Positions 28,926-39,150 are shown, counted from the first letter of the stretch. The stretch is DNA of 64,000 nt from CAYVHU01 sp964451415 (GCA_964451415.1 CAYVHU010000001.1:1-64000), one strand, 5' to 3'. The notes: generated from the sequence alone by a model not told the origin. Made by a program: numbers and translations.

Positions 28926-29614
28926 TTTTGAAACGTCTTTTCCACGACCCGGGCAAGGAAATTCAAAAGATCGCTGGCTTGGCCCGGATGGAAGGCGCCC
29001 GTCGTGTTGGCCCCCAGGGCCAGCAGTCCCATCGCCATATGCGCCCCGGGACGCAACCGCGCGAGGCCCGCAGAACGCACGGCGGTAGCGTGTTCACCGA
29101 AAATGAGGTCGCCGTCCAAAAGGTCGCGCTGCAAAAGAACATCTCCCCCTTCGCCCACTTGATCGTCGATGAAACCATGAGGAAACATGCGCGCCCCGGG
29201 CAATCGCAATGCCGCTTCGGCCTTGATGTCCTGCTCAAAGCCAAACACCACCCGGTCCACATCCAGAAGCAACGGCAAATCGTCGCTGATAATGCGCGCC
29301 ATATGTGCGCCATCGTGGGCCGAAAGCACCGCCAGAACGGCGGCATGGGTGCGCGTCAGGGACGTCATGTTGTTGCGGCTGGTCTCGATCACGTCCTGGG
29401 TACACGCGGCGAGGTTTTGAATCTCATTGCGCAGACGCTCAACCATCACCGCTTGTAGATCCACCACGCCGTCTGTGTGCGCCCTCGCACCAGGGTTTTG
29501 CAGCGTCTTCAGAACGTCGGGATTGCGCGCGAAAAACTGCGGGTTGTCGCGAAGATAACGTCCCACATCGATATCGTTCAACATGGCCGTCCGACTTTGC
29601 GTGTTCGTCGTCAT
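28904..29614 (-). CDS. DUF484 family protein
   Basis: This 236-residue protein starts with the DUF484 signature (VGRYLRDNPQFFARNPDVL), then has a coiled-coil stretch and a GAF-like C-terminal half. DUF484 genes commonly lie directly upstream of xerC, as here with a 22-base overlap. The biochemical function is unknown. It is divergent from priA with about 100 bases between starts. Confidence 0.9.
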
Positions 29615-29713
29615 AAAATTTCCTGCCCCCGTTACGGCTTCTCTTTGCGTGATGAATCGCTGCGCGCATGATGAAGCATTTTCGTTAAGGCTTTCTTTTC
29701 ATATGCTGAACCC

Positions 29714-31942
29714 ATGATGCACGAAGATTCGGACGCAGACGATGAAAATCCAGCTTTCGCCCCCAGTGAACGCGTGGGCGTTTTGCTGCCGGTGCCCTTC
29801 ACGCGCTTTGGCCAGGATCCGCTTTACGACTATCGTGTCCCCGAAGGTTTGATTCTGCACGCGGGCGATTTCGTCCGTGCCCCCCTGGGCCCGCGCAAAC
29901 TGGCGGGCGTTGTATGGGGCCCGGGACAAGGCAAGGTCGAAGACGCCAAACTCAAAGACGTCTACGAAAAACTTCCCGTCCCCCCCATGGACCCACGCCA
30001 ACGCCGGTTTCTGGAATGGGTGGCGGCGTACACCTTGTCCGCTTTGGGGGCGGTGTTGAAAATGGCCATGGGAGTGCCGGGAGCACTGGAACCGCCCGGT
30101 GGCGTAAAGACCTATCGTCTGGCCGATCCGCTGCCGGTTATGAAAATGACCAAGGCGCGACGCAATGTGCTGCATGCCCTGCGCGGCGGCACGGACCTGA
30201 CAGCGGGCGAAGCGGCGCGCGCGGCGCAATGCACCACGGCGGTAGTGGCGGGGCTGCGCAAGGCCGGCGCACTGGTGGAAACCGCCCGTGTGCACGAACA
30301 CATCTGGCCCATCCCGGATGCACATCACCCCGGTGCGAAGCTGTCGCACGCGCAAGCGGCGGCAGCGGCGCACCTCGTGGATAGCGTGCGCCGGGGCGGC
30401 TATCGCACGTTGGTGCTGGACGGGGTGCCGGGATCGGGTAAGACCGAGGTCTATTTCGAGGCCGTGGCCGAAGCCCTGCGATGCACCAAACAAGTCCTGG
30501 TTTTATTGCCGGAAATCGCTTTGAGCACACAGTGGCTGACGCGCTTTACGGCCCGTTTCGGTGCGAAACCGGCCGCATGGCATTCGGACCTGGGCGCACG
30601 CGCACGCCGCGAAACCTGGCGCGGCGTTGCGACGGGTCGGGTACGGGTGGTGGTCGGCGCGCGCTCCGCCTTGTTCCTGCCATTTCACGATCTGGGCCTG
30701 ATCGTCGTGGACGAAGAACACGACCCGGCCTTCAAGCAGGAAGAAGGCGTCATCTACCACGCCCGCGACATGGCCGTGGTGCGCGCGCATCTTGACGGCT
30801 TTCCGATCTGTCTGGCCAGCGCCACACCATCGTTGGAAACGCACGTCAATGCGCAGAACGGCAAATACGATTTTTTGCATCTGCCCGAACGCCACGGCGG
30901 CGCGCTTCTCCCGGAGATGAAGCTGATCGACATGCGCCGTGAAAAGCTACCCGCGACGCGGTGGCTGTCGGAAACCTTGAAGACCGCGTTGCACGAAACC
31001 TTTGCGGCCAAGGAACAAGCGATGCTCTTCTTGAACCGTCGTGGCTACGCCCCGTTAAGCCTGTGCCGGGCGTGCGGATTTCGCCTGGCATGCCCCAATT
31101 GTGCCGCCTGGCTGGTGGAACACCGCGCCCAGCGACACTTACAGTGTCATCATTGCGGCCACACCCAGCGCCTGCCGGAGAGCTGTCCCCATTGCGCCGG
31201 CGAACACACTTTCGCCGCCTGCGGTCCTGGGGTCGAGCGCCTCGCGGAGGAAGTTCAAAACGTCTTTCCGGATATCCGCTTCGCCCTTGCCAGTTCCGAT
31301 ACCTTAAGCACCATGCGCGCGGCATCGGAGGTAATTCGGCGCATCGAAGATCACGATGTCGATTTGATCATCGGCACCCAGATCGTGGCCAAGGGTTATC
31401 ATTTCCCCCTGCTGACCCTGGTCGGCGTGGTCGATGGTGATTTGGGATTGGCGGGCGGCGACCTGCGCGCGGCGGAACGCACCTATCAGCTTTTGTACCA
31501 GGTTGCCGGGCGCGCGGGACGCAGCGCACACCCCGGACGCGTCATGGTACAAACGTATCAGCCGGACCACGCGGTCATGCGGGCCATGGAGACGGGACGG
31601 CGCGACGTCTTCATCGCCGAAGAAATCCGCGCCCGCACGGCAATGGACATGCCACCGTTCGGACGGCTCGTCGCGCTCATCGTTTCAGGTGTAAAGGAAA
31701 GCGCCGTGGACGCTCAGGCCCAGACCTTGAGCCGCACCGCTCCACATATAAAAGGGGTTTCGGTTCTCGGACCGGCCCCCGCGCCGATCGCTTTTTTGCG
31801 CGCACGTCACCGGCGGCGTTTACTGATGAAAGTGGCTCCAGGGCTGGCCGCACAACCGATTGTGCGCGACTGGTTAAAGCGGACACACCGTGAAAAAGGG
31901 GTGCGCCTTCAGGTGGACGTGGACCCGCAAAGTTTCCTGTAA
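29714..31942 (+). CDS. priA: primosomal protein N' (replication restart helicase PriA)
   Basis: PriA is a 3'-5' superfamily 2 helicase that reloads the replisome at stalled forks. In 742 residues it has the N-terminal DNA-binding domain (VLLPVPFTRF, VRAPLGPRKLAGVVW), Walker A GVPGSGKTE near 236, DEEHD as motif II near 337, and eight cysteines in the zinc region (CRACGFRLACPNC, CHHCGH, CPHC) around 455-500. Helicase motifs V and VI (GTQIVAKGYHFP, QVAGRAGR) follow. The length is normal. Confidence 0.96.
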   Translation: MMHEDSDADDENPAFAPSERVGVLLPVPFTRFGQDPLYDYRVPEGLILHAGDFVRAPLGPRKLAGVVWGPGQGKVEDAKLKDVYEKLPVPPMDPRQRRFLEWVAAYTLSALGAVLKMAMGVPGALEPPGGVKTYRLADPLPVMKMTKARRNVLHALRGGTDLTAGEAARAAQCTTAVVAGLRKAGALVETARVHEHIWPIPDAHHPGAKLSHAQAAAAAHLVDSVRRGGYRTLVLDGVPGSGKTEVYFEAVAEALRCTKQVLVLLPEIALSTQWLTRFTARFGAKPAAWHSDLGARARRETWRGVATGRVRVVVGARSALFLPFHDLGLIVVDEEHDPAFKQEEGVIYHARDMAVVRAHLDGFPICLASATPSLETHVNAQNGKYDFLHLPERHGGALLPEMKLIDMRREKLPATRWLSETLKTALHETFAAKEQAMLFLNRRGYAPLSLCRACGFRLACPNCAAWLVEHRAQRHLQCHHCGHTQRLPESCPHCAGEHTFAACGPGVERLAEEVQNVFPDIRFALASSDTLSTMRAASEVIRRIEDHDVDLIIGTQIVAKGYHFPLLTLVGVVDGDLGLAGGDLRAAERTYQLLYQVAGRAGRSAHPGRVMVQTYQPDHAVMRAMETGRRDVFIAEEIRARTAMDMPPFGRLVALIVSGVKESAVDAQAQTLSRTAPHIKGVSVLGPAPAPIAFLRARHRRRLLMKVAPGLAAQPIVRDWLKRTHREKGVRLQVDVDPQSFL

Positions 31943-32079
31943 AAAAAGATATTGATCGACAACGTCTGAGTTTTCATAAAAAATCTCTCCGGCAGACATA
32001 AAAGTTGCATGTCTCACGGTGTTCTGAAACCATTGAAAATTGGCGGATTTCCGCGAAAAAAAATATACGAAGAGTTGCC

Positions 32080-32108
32080 TTGCAACCCCTGAACCTGCAT
32101 GCTAGATA
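32080..32108 (+). promoter_or_regulatory. candidate sigma-70 promoter of atp operon
   Basis: TTGCAA is followed after 17 bases by TAGATA, about 130 bases ahead of atpH in a 294-base gap after priA. It is the best -35/-10 pair I see there; the -10 match is weak. Confidence 0.35.
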
Positions 32109-32236
32109 AACGCCGCGTTGCTCTGTGTAGGCCTTTGAACGAGACCTTCGTGGCGATGGTATACAAGGTGAGCTTCAGGACATCGGGTCCGAGTTGCTCT
32201 CCAACACAAAATTTGCGCAGGTGAGGATCATCCTAG

Positions 32237-32818
32237 GTGTCATCCGAGACCGATCAAGCGACCGACCAAAGTTATTACGCAACGGGCCTTGCGGGGCGTT
32301 ATGCAACGGCTCTGTTCGAATTGGCGCAGTCCGCGAAAAAACTCGATACGATCGCCGCCGATCTCAGAACCCTGAAGGCCATGGTTCACGACAGCGCCGA
32401 TCTGGCGCGTGTTTTGACCTCGCAAATCGCATCGCGCAAGGATAAGATCGCCGCCATGACGACCCTTTGCACGACGGCTGGCCTGGACGAACTGACCCAT
32501 CATTTTGTCAGCCTAGTCGCCAAAAATCGCCGCCTTTTCGCGTTGTGCGACATGATCGATACGTTCTTGCGGCTCCTGTCACACAGCCGCGGCGAAGTCT
32601 CGGCGCACGTAATCTCAGCAAAGTCTCTGAACGAAAAACAACTTTCCGCCGTTTCGGAAATCCTGAAAAAAACGATGGGGAACAAACTCTCCATCGAACC
32701 GCTCATCGACGAAGACCTTTTGGGCGGCATGATCGTCAAAGTCGGCTCCCGCATGATCGACACATCTCTTAAAACCCAGTTGCAGCAGCTACACCTCTCC
32801 ATGAAGGGGATAGGATAA
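32237..32818 (+). CDS. atpH: ATP synthase F1 delta subunit
   Basis: This 193-residue subunit forms part of the peripheral stalk of ATP synthase, linking F1 to the b subunits. The N-terminal helical domain (ATGLAGRYATALFELA) and the C-terminal DEDLLGGMIVKVG signature are clear. It starts with GTG, with AGG 10 bases upstream. Its stop overlaps the atpA start (TAATG). It is the first of the atpHAGDC genes; the Fo genes are elsewhere, as is usual in Alphaproteobacteria. Confidence 0.95.
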   Translation: MSSETDQATDQSYYATGLAGRYATALFELAQSAKKLDTIAADLRTLKAMVHDSADLARVLTSQIASRKDKIAAMTTLCTTAGLDELTHHFVSLVAKNRRLFALCDMIDTFLRLLSHSRGEVSAHVISAKSLNEKQLSAVSEILKKTMGNKLSIEPLIDEDLLGGMIVKVGSRMIDTSLKTQLQQLHLSMKGIG

Positions 32819-34350
32819 TGGATATCCGTGCCGCGGAAATTTCCGCAATTCTCAAAGATCAAATCGCAAATTTCGCCACCGAAACCGAAGTTGCAGAAGT
32901 CGGCCAAGTCCTGTCCGTCGGCGACGGCATCGCGCGCGTTTACGGCCTGGACAACGTACAGGCCGGTGAAATGGTCGAATTCCCCGGCGGCATTCGGGGC
33001 ATGGCCTTGAACCTTGAAGAGGACAACGTCGGTGTCGTTATTTTCGGCGAGGACCGCTACATCAAGGAAGGCGATACAGTCAAACGCACAGGCGCCATCG
33101 TCGACGTGCCAGCGGGTATGGGGCTTTTGGGCCGCGTGGTTGACGGTCTGGGCAATCCCATCGACGGCAAGGGGCCGCTGAGCAACGTCACGCGCCAACG
33201 CGTCGAAGTGAAAGCCCCCGGCATCATTCCGCGCAAGTCGGTGCACGAACCGATGCAGACCGGCCTGAAAGCCATCGACAGCCTGATCCCCATCGGACGC
33301 GGGCAACGAGAACTGATCATCGGCGATCGCCAGACGGGTAAGACCGCCGTCATCATCGACACCATCCTCAATCAAAAACGCATCAATGACAGCGCCGCGA
33401 ACGATGCGGGGAAGTTGTTTTGCATCTATGTCGCGATCGGCCAGCGGCGTTCCACGGTCGCACAACTGGTGAAGACCCTGGAAGATCACGGGGCGATGGA
33501 ATATTCCATCATCGTCGCCGCGACCGCATCGGATCCCGCACCAGTACAGTTCCTGGCCCCGTACGCCGGTGCGACCATGGGCGAGTTTTTCCGTGACAAT
33601 GGCCTGCACGCGGTGATCTTCTATGATGACCTGTCCAAACAGGCCGTTGCCTATCGTCAGATGTCCTTGTTGCTGCGCCGCCCGCCGGGCCGCGAAGCGT
33701 ATCCGGGTGATGTGTTTTACCTGCACTCGCGCTTGCTGGAACGCGCCTGCAAGCTGGGCGACGCCGCCGGAAACGGTTCGCTGACCGCCCTGCCGGTGAT
33801 CGAAACCCAGGCCGGCGACGTGTCCGCCTATATCCCGACCAATGTCATTTCCATTACCGACGGTCAGATCTTTTTGGAATCGGAACTCTTTTACAAAGGC
33901 ATCCGCCCGGCGGTCAACGTCGGTCTGTCGGTGTCGCGCGTGGGATCCGCCGCACAGATCAAGGCCATGAAGCAGGTCTCCGGCACCATCAAGCTGGAAC
34001 TGGCCCAATACCGTGAAATGGCGGCCTTCGCGCAGTTCGCATCGGACCTGGATTTGGCGACGCAAAAATTGCTGGCGCGCGGCGCGCGTTTGAGAGAACT
34101 GTTAAAGCAACCGCAATACAGTCCCTTGGCCATTGAAGAACAGGTGGGAATCATCTTCGCCGGCGTGCGCGGTTATCTCGATAAAATCGACACCAAGGAT
34201 GTGACGCGCTTTGAGCATGCCCTGCTAGGCGCATTGCGCACTTCAGGCGTTGATATCCTGGACACCATCCGCGAGGAAAAGGTTCTCAGCGAAGAGACCG
34301 AAGCAAAGATGATAAAATTCATGGATAGCTTCGTGAAGACTTTCGCCTGA
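32818..34350 (+). CDS. atpA: ATP synthase F1 alpha subunit
   Basis: This 510-residue alpha subunit forms the non-catalytic nucleotide sites of the F1 hexamer. The P-loop is GDRQTGKTAV near residue 169. The VGDGIARVYGLDNV start and the ATP synthase alpha signature (PAVNVGLSVSRVGSAAQ) are present. Length and sequence are standard. An unusual 17-base tandem repeat begins at its stop codon. Confidence 0.97.
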   Translation: MDIRAAEISAILKDQIANFATETEVAEVGQVLSVGDGIARVYGLDNVQAGEMVEFPGGIRGMALNLEEDNVGVVIFGEDRYIKEGDTVKRTGAIVDVPAGMGLLGRVVDGLGNPIDGKGPLSNVTRQRVEVKAPGIIPRKSVHEPMQTGLKAIDSLIPIGRGQRELIIGDRQTGKTAVIIDTILNQKRINDSAANDAGKLFCIYVAIGQRRSTVAQLVKTLEDHGAMEYSIIVAATASDPAPVQFLAPYAGATMGEFFRDNGLHAVIFYDDLSKQAVAYRQMSLLLRRPPGREAYPGDVFYLHSRLLERACKLGDAAGNGSLTALPVIETQAGDVSAYIPTNVISITDGQIFLESELFYKGIRPAVNVGLSVSRVGSAAQIKAMKQVSGTIKLELAQYREMAAFAQFASDLDLATQKLLARGARLRELLKQPQYSPLAIEEQVGIIFAGVRGYLDKIDTKDVTRFEHALLGALRTSGVDILDTIREEKVLSEETEAKMIKFMDSFVKTFA

Positions 34351-34398
34351 GTGTGGCGGGTGCCTGAGCGTGGCGGGTGCCTGAGCGTGGCGGGTGCC
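34348..34398 (+). repeat. three 17-bp tandem repeats between atpA and atpG
   Basis: Three copies of TGAGCGTGGCGGGTGCC (the first with one change, and starting at the atpA stop) are followed by a degenerate partial copy. Each copy carries TGA. The repeat fills most of the 87-base atpA-atpG gap in an otherwise compact operon. Confidence 0.9.
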
Positions 34399-34437
34399 TG
34401 AGCGCAGTGGGGCAGGAGCGGAACGGAACAAGGTCTG

Positions 34438-35376
34438 ATGGCGAACCTCAAGCATATCAAGAACCGGATCGACAGCGTAAAATCAACACGCAAGATTACT
34501 TCGGCCATGAAACTGGTCGCGGCGGCCAAGCTGCGTCGCGCGCAGGAGGCCGTGGAATCCGCACGTTCGTTCTCCAAACGCATGGACCGCATGCTGCGTT
34601 CGTTGGCGTCGTCGTTCAAGGGCGTGGAAGGCGGGCCGAAGCTGTTGGCGGGAACCGGCGCTGACACCACCCATCTGCTGGTCGTCTTTTCATCCGATCG
34701 CGGTTTGTGCGGCGGGTTCAACGGCACCATCGTGCGCGAGGCCCGGCGCATCGCCCACACCTTGAAAGGTGAGGGAAAAACAATCAAACTGTTGTGCGTC
34801 GGACGCAAGGGCGGCGATCTTCTCAAAAGAGAGTTCCACAACGATATCGTGGGGCGCATCACCGGCATCGGCGGCAAAAAGGGTATTCAGTTCGTCGAAG
34901 TCACGCAAATCACCGAACGCCTCACAGGGATGTTCGACGCCGGAGAATTCGACATATGTTCGATTCTCTTCAACCGCTTTCACTCCGCGATGACCCAGGT
35001 CGTCACACGTCAGCAGTTGATCCCCTTTGCCGGCGAGGTGAAGGAAGAAGATGAAGCCGAAGCCGAGACGGAAACCCCTGCGCACAACGACCCCCATGGC
35101 GGCCTGCGCAAGCCGGCCCACGGCGTTTATGAATTCGAACCCGATGAGACGGAAATCCTCGAAAAGCTGTTACCTAAGAATCTGGGCGTGCAGATTTATC
35201 AGGCCCTGCTAGATAGCGCCGCGTCGGAAAACGGTGCGCGCATGACGGCGATGGACAGCGCAACGCGCAATGCTGGCGACATGATCGACAGGCTGACGCT
35301 GACCTACAATCGTACGCGACAAACAGACATCACCAGGGAATTGATCGAAATCATCTCCGGTGCAGAAGCGCTGTAA
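34438..35376 (+). CDS. atpG: ATP synthase F1 gamma subunit
   Basis: The gamma subunit is the rotating central shaft of F1. The N-terminal helix (MANLKHIKNRIDSVKSTRKIT) and the C-terminal signature helix (NAGDMIDRLTLTYNRTRQ) are conserved. At 312 residues it is slightly longer than usual (about 290). The extra length lies in an acidic, low-complexity stretch at about residues 201-240 (EEDEAEAETE and following). It lies between atpA and atpD. Confidence 0.96.
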   Translation: MANLKHIKNRIDSVKSTRKITSAMKLVAAAKLRRAQEAVESARSFSKRMDRMLRSLASSFKGVEGGPKLLAGTGADTTHLLVVFSSDRGLCGGFNGTIVREARRIAHTLKGEGKTIKLLCVGRKGGDLLKREFHNDIVGRITGIGGKKGIQFVEVTQITERLTGMFDAGEFDICSILFNRFHSAMTQVVTRQQLIPFAGEVKEEDEAEAETETPAHNDPHGGLRKPAHGVYEFEPDETEILEKLLPKNLGVQIYQALLDSAASENGARMTAMDSATRNAGDMIDRLTLTYNRTRQTDITRELIEIISGAEAL

Positions 35377-35410
35377 GAAAAACGCTGAATTGGCTTAAGG
35401 AACTCCAGCG

Positions 35411-36838
35411 ATGGCAAAAGACAATATCGGATACGTAACCCAGATTATGGGGGCCGTGGTGGACGTGCGCTTTCCGTCGGGCGAATTACCCAACATTTTG
35501 AGCGCGCTGGAATTGGAAAACGACGGCAAGAGACTGGTTCTGGAAGTCGCTTTGCACCTCGGCGAAAACGTGGTGCGCACCATCGCCATGGACTCCACCG
35601 ATGGTTTGCAGCGCGGCCATGAGGTCTCCGACACCGGCGACGCCATCGCCGTACCGGTCGGCCCGGAAACGCTGGGGCGTATCTTGAACGTCATCGGTGA
35701 GCCGATCGACGAACGCGGGCCCATCAACACACAGACAAAATCCCCCATCCATCGCGAAGCGCCTCGCTTTGAAGATCAATCCACCGAAAGCGAAGTCCTG
35801 GTGACCGGCATCAAGGTCGTGGATTTGATCGCCCCCTACGCCAAGGGAGGGAAAATCGGCCTGTTCGGCGGCGCGGGCGTCGGTAAAACCGTGCTGATCA
35901 TGGAACTGATCAACAATATCGCCAAGGGTCACGGCGGGTATTCGGTGTTCGCGGGCGTCGGCGAACGCACCCGTGAGGGTAACGATTTGTATCATGAAAT
36001 GATCGAATCTGGCGTCATCGACTTAAAAGGCAACGAATCGAAAGCCGCCCTGGTCTATGGCCAGATGAACGAACCGCCGGGCGCGCGAGCCCGCGTGGGG
36101 CTCACCGGCCTGACGCTGGCAGAGTATTTCCGCGACCAGGAAGGCCAGGACGTTCTGTTCTTCGTCGATAATATTTTTCGCTTCACGCAGGCGGGTGCCG
36201 AAGTCTCCGCCTTGTTGGGACGCATCCCGTCTGCGGTGGGCTACCAACCAACGCTGGCCACCGACATGGGGGCATTGCAAGAACGTATCACCTCGACCAA
36301 AAAAGGGTCGATCACCTCGGTGCAAGCCGTGTACGTTCCCGCCGACGACTTGACGGATCCCGCACCGGCCACCTCGTTCGCCCACTTGGACGCCACCACG
36401 GTGCTCAGCCGTCAGATCGCCGAGCTTGGCATCTACCCGGCTGTGGATCCGCTGGATTCAACCTCACGCGTCCTTGATCCGCGCATCGTCGGCGAGGAAC
36501 ATTATGAAGTCGCGACTTCGGTGCAACATGTCTTGCAGACCTATAAGGGCCTACAGGACATTATCGCCATTCTGGGCATGGACGAACTGTCCGAAGAGGA
36601 CAAAATAATCGTGGCGCGCGCGCGCAAAATTCAACGTTTCCTGAGCCAGCCGTTCCATGTCGCCGAAGTCTTTACCGGCTCACCGGGCAAGCTTGTCGCT
36701 CTGGAAGATACGATCAGGGGCTTCAAGGGCATTCTCGCCGGTGAATACGATCACCTTCCCGAAGCGGCGTTCTACATGGTCGGCACGATCGAAGAGGCCG
36801 TTCAACGCGCCAAGGAAATGGCCACGGAAGCCGCCTAA
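35411..36838 (+). CDS. atpD: ATP synthase F1 beta subunit
   Basis: This 475-residue beta subunit carries the catalytic sites for ATP synthesis. The P-loop is GGAGVGKTV near residue 153, the GERTREGNDLY motif follows, and the family signature PAVDPLDSTSR is near 345. It starts 34 bases after atpG with AAGGA upstream and is normal in length. Confidence 0.97.
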   Translation: MAKDNIGYVTQIMGAVVDVRFPSGELPNILSALELENDGKRLVLEVALHLGENVVRTIAMDSTDGLQRGHEVSDTGDAIAVPVGPETLGRILNVIGEPIDERGPINTQTKSPIHREAPRFEDQSTESEVLVTGIKVVDLIAPYAKGGKIGLFGGAGVGKTVLIMELINNIAKGHGGYSVFAGVGERTREGNDLYHEMIESGVIDLKGNESKAALVYGQMNEPPGARARVGLTGLTLAEYFRDQEGQDVLFFVDNIFRFTQAGAEVSALLGRIPSAVGYQPTLATDMGALQERITSTKKGSITSVQAVYVPADDLTDPAPATSFAHLDATTVLSRQIAELGIYPAVDPLDSTSRVLDPRIVGEEHYEVATSVQHVLQTYKGLQDIIAILGMDELSEEDKIIVARARKIQRFLSQPFHVAEVFTGSPGKLVALEDTIRGFKGILAGEYDHLPEAAFYMVGTIEEAVQRAKEMATEAA

Positions 36839-36851
36839 AAGGAAATCGCAG

Positions 36852-37271
36852 ATGGCTGAAACGATTAAATTTGAACTGGTCTCGCCGGAACGGCTGGTGA
36901 AATCAATCGTTGTGGACATGGTCGTCGTACCGTGCAGCGAAGGTGACATCGGCGTCCTGCCGGGCCACACGGCACTGATCGGAACCGTGCGTCCGGGGGT
37001 TGTGCGCATTCATAAAGGCGGCAAGGTCGCGGAACGTATTTTCGTCTCCGGCGGTTTCGTCGAAGTCACCCCGCAACGCTGTACGTTGCTGGCGGAAGAG
37101 GCCGTACAGGTCGATGCCCTGCGAACAGACCAAGCCGCTCAACGTCTGGAAGCGGCAAAGGAAGCCCTGGAAAATGCAACCGGCGAAGGGGACCAGGCCA
37201 AGGCCCAGGCCGAACAGGCCATCGCCGAAGCCATGATTGCCGCCATGGTGCCTGAGAACACCATACATTAG
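36852..37271 (+). CDS. atpC: ATP synthase F1 epsilon subunit
   Basis: This 139-residue epsilon subunit couples gamma rotation to the c ring and can inhibit hydrolysis. The N-terminal beta-sandwich signature (FELVSPERLV, GDIGVLPGHTALIGTVRPGVV) is clear, followed by two C-terminal helices. The ATG at 36852 is preceded by AAGGA and lies 13 bases after the atpD stop. It is the last gene of the operon. Confidence 0.95.
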   Translation: MAETIKFELVSPERLVKSIVVDMVVVPCSEGDIGVLPGHTALIGTVRPGVVRIHKGGKVAERIFVSGGFVEVTPQRCTLLAEEAVQVDALRTDQAAQRLEAAKEALENATGEGDQAKAQAEQAIAEAMIAAMVPENTIH

Positions 37272-37340
37272 GCACCTGCCTGGCGCGTTCACGCCCCCTC
37301 ACAGGGTTGCCATAATGCTGTGTTCGAGTATCCTCTATCC

Positions 37341-37376
37341 TTTGCGCGAACGTGGGGGTTTCACCCCGAGCGCAAA
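37341..37376 (+). terminator. stem-loop downstream of atpC
   Basis: TTTGCGC and GCGCAAA arms enclose an inner GGGG/CCCC pairing, about 70 bases after the atpC stop. There is no T-run right after it, so it may be a weak terminator or a 3' end stabiliser. Confidence 0.35.
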
Positions 37377-37530
37377 ATACATTGCTCACACATAAGCAAA
37401 CACACACAAAATAACACCGGATCAGAGGAACAAGACGCATGTTTTATGACATGCGACCAAAGAACCGCCCGGCACAAAACTGCGCCCAAGAACGCGAAAA
37501 GGGAAAACCGGGACGCGAGGTCATCCGCAA

Positions 37531-39132
37531 ATGAGGAACCGCGACGTATCGTGGCCCCGTCGTTTGCGCACGTTGCCAATTCACACCAAGTTAATACTGG
37601 TGTCGGCATTGGTCGCGTTGGCTTTGATCGCCCTCCCCCAAGTCGGTTGGCGACGCGACGCCACTTTGCAACGAATGAACGCCATCCGCCTGTCCCTTGT
37701 CAATCTGGACCACATGCTGCTGAGCCTGCAACGCGCCCAGGATCAGTTCGCCATCCATCCCGGGGTGCGCTATCGCAACGAATTCAACAATACTTATAAA
37801 AAATTCACGGCGCTCAGCACGGACCTGCAAAATCGATTCCAGCAGATCAATCTGCCGGTAAAAACCTTATTATTGTTCTCAAGCCGCGCGCAAGATTATG
37901 CCCGCCTGTTCGAGGGTTTGGCCGCGCCGCGCGACCATAAAGCCATCTTCGACAAAATCAGCACCGTCTTGAATGCGGCAAAAAACGACTTGATACACCT
38001 GAACAGTGAAGTCGATGGCGCGTTACAGGTTCGCACCCATCGCCTGAACGACCTCATGAACCTGTTGACCGGCTTGTTTCTCATCATTTTTATTTTGGCA
38101 ATCGTCTTGTTCTCACGTTCCATCGTCGGTCCCATCCGCAATGTGACCTCGATCATGACCCGACTGGCGGACGGGGAATTGGGCGTCAGTATCCCCGATA
38201 GGGCGCGTCAAGACGAAATTGGCGATATGCTTCGCGCTTTGCGCGTTTTCAAGATGGGGGCCGTCATCCGGCGGCGCACGCAAGAAGAATTGCATCACGC
38301 CCATGATGAACTGGAACGACGGGTCGAAGAACGCACGCGTGCACTGCGCGACGAAATTCAAGAGCGCCTGCGAACCGAAAAAGAACTGCTGCGCGCATGG
38401 GAAGAGGCGGACCGCGCGAATCACGCTAAATCCCTATTCCTCGCCAATATGAGCCACGAGTTGCGCACACCGTTGAACGCCGTCATCGGATACAGCGAAA
38501 TCCTGCACGAAGACGCCACCGCATACGGCCACCCGGACATGGTCGAAGACATCGCTAAAATTCACGCCGCAAGTCAACACCTGCTTGGTATCATCAATGG
38601 AATCCTCGATTTGTCAAAAATCGAAGCCGGCCACGTGGATATTTATGCGGAAACGTTCCCCGTCGAAGGCCTTCTCACCACCGTCGTCGACACCATCCAG
38701 CCCTTGATCCCGCTCAACGACAACACCTTGAAATTCGCCTATGACGATGCGCTGGGGACAATGGAAAGCGACGCCACGCGGGTGCGCCAAATTCTCTTCA
38801 ATTTTCTGGCGAACGCCGCAAAGTTCACATCGAACGGTGTCATTACCCTGGCCTGCCACAAAGAAACGCGCGAAAATGTTGACTGGTTTGAGTTCAGCGT
38901 GTCCGATACGGGAATCGGCATGACGCAAGAGCAGCTTGAACGGGTGTTCGAACCTTTTACGCAAGCCGATGCCTCTACCACACGTCAATATGGCGGCACG
39001 GGGCTAGGCTTGACCGTCAACCGGGAATTCGCACATCTTCTGGGCGGCGAAATCACCGTCGAAAGCACTTTCGGCAAAGGCACGAAATTCACCGCACATT
39101 TACCCGCCGTCATCACGTCCCGAAACGTATAA
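37531..39132 (+). CDS. membrane sensor histidine kinase
   Basis: This 533-residue kinase has a membrane segment at about 20-38, a periplasmic sensor region of about 135 residues without a recognised fold, a second membrane segment at about 175-195, HAMP, and a coiled coil. The HisKA domain has the phospho-acceptor His in MSHELRTPLNAV (about residue 307). The HATPase domain has FNFLANAAKFT, DTGIGM and YGGTGLGL boxes. It precedes a lone receiver by 18 bases, so the two probably form a phosphorelay pair with the RR-PAS-GGDEF-EAL protein that follows. The stimulus is unknown. Confidence 0.92.
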   Translation: MRNRDVSWPRRLRTLPIHTKLILVSALVALALIALPQVGWRRDATLQRMNAIRLSLVNLDHMLLSLQRAQDQFAIHPGVRYRNEFNNTYKKFTALSTDLQNRFQQINLPVKTLLLFSSRAQDYARLFEGLAAPRDHKAIFDKISTVLNAAKNDLIHLNSEVDGALQVRTHRLNDLMNLLTGLFLIIFILAIVLFSRSIVGPIRNVTSIMTRLADGELGVSIPDRARQDEIGDMLRALRVFKMGAVIRRRTQEELHHAHDELERRVEERTRALRDEIQERLRTEKELLRAWEEADRANHAKSLFLANMSHELRTPLNAVIGYSEILHEDATAYGHPDMVEDIAKIHAASQHLLGIINGILDLSKIEAGHVDIYAETFPVEGLLTTVVDTIQPLIPLNDNTLKFAYDDALGTMESDATRVRQILFNFLANAAKFTSNGVITLACHKETRENVDWFEFSVSDTGIGMTQEQLERVFEPFTQADASTTRQYGGTGLGLTVNREFAHLLGGEITVESTFGKGTKFTAHLPAVITSRNV

Positions 39133-39150
39133 AGAAAGCCAGATCCGGCC

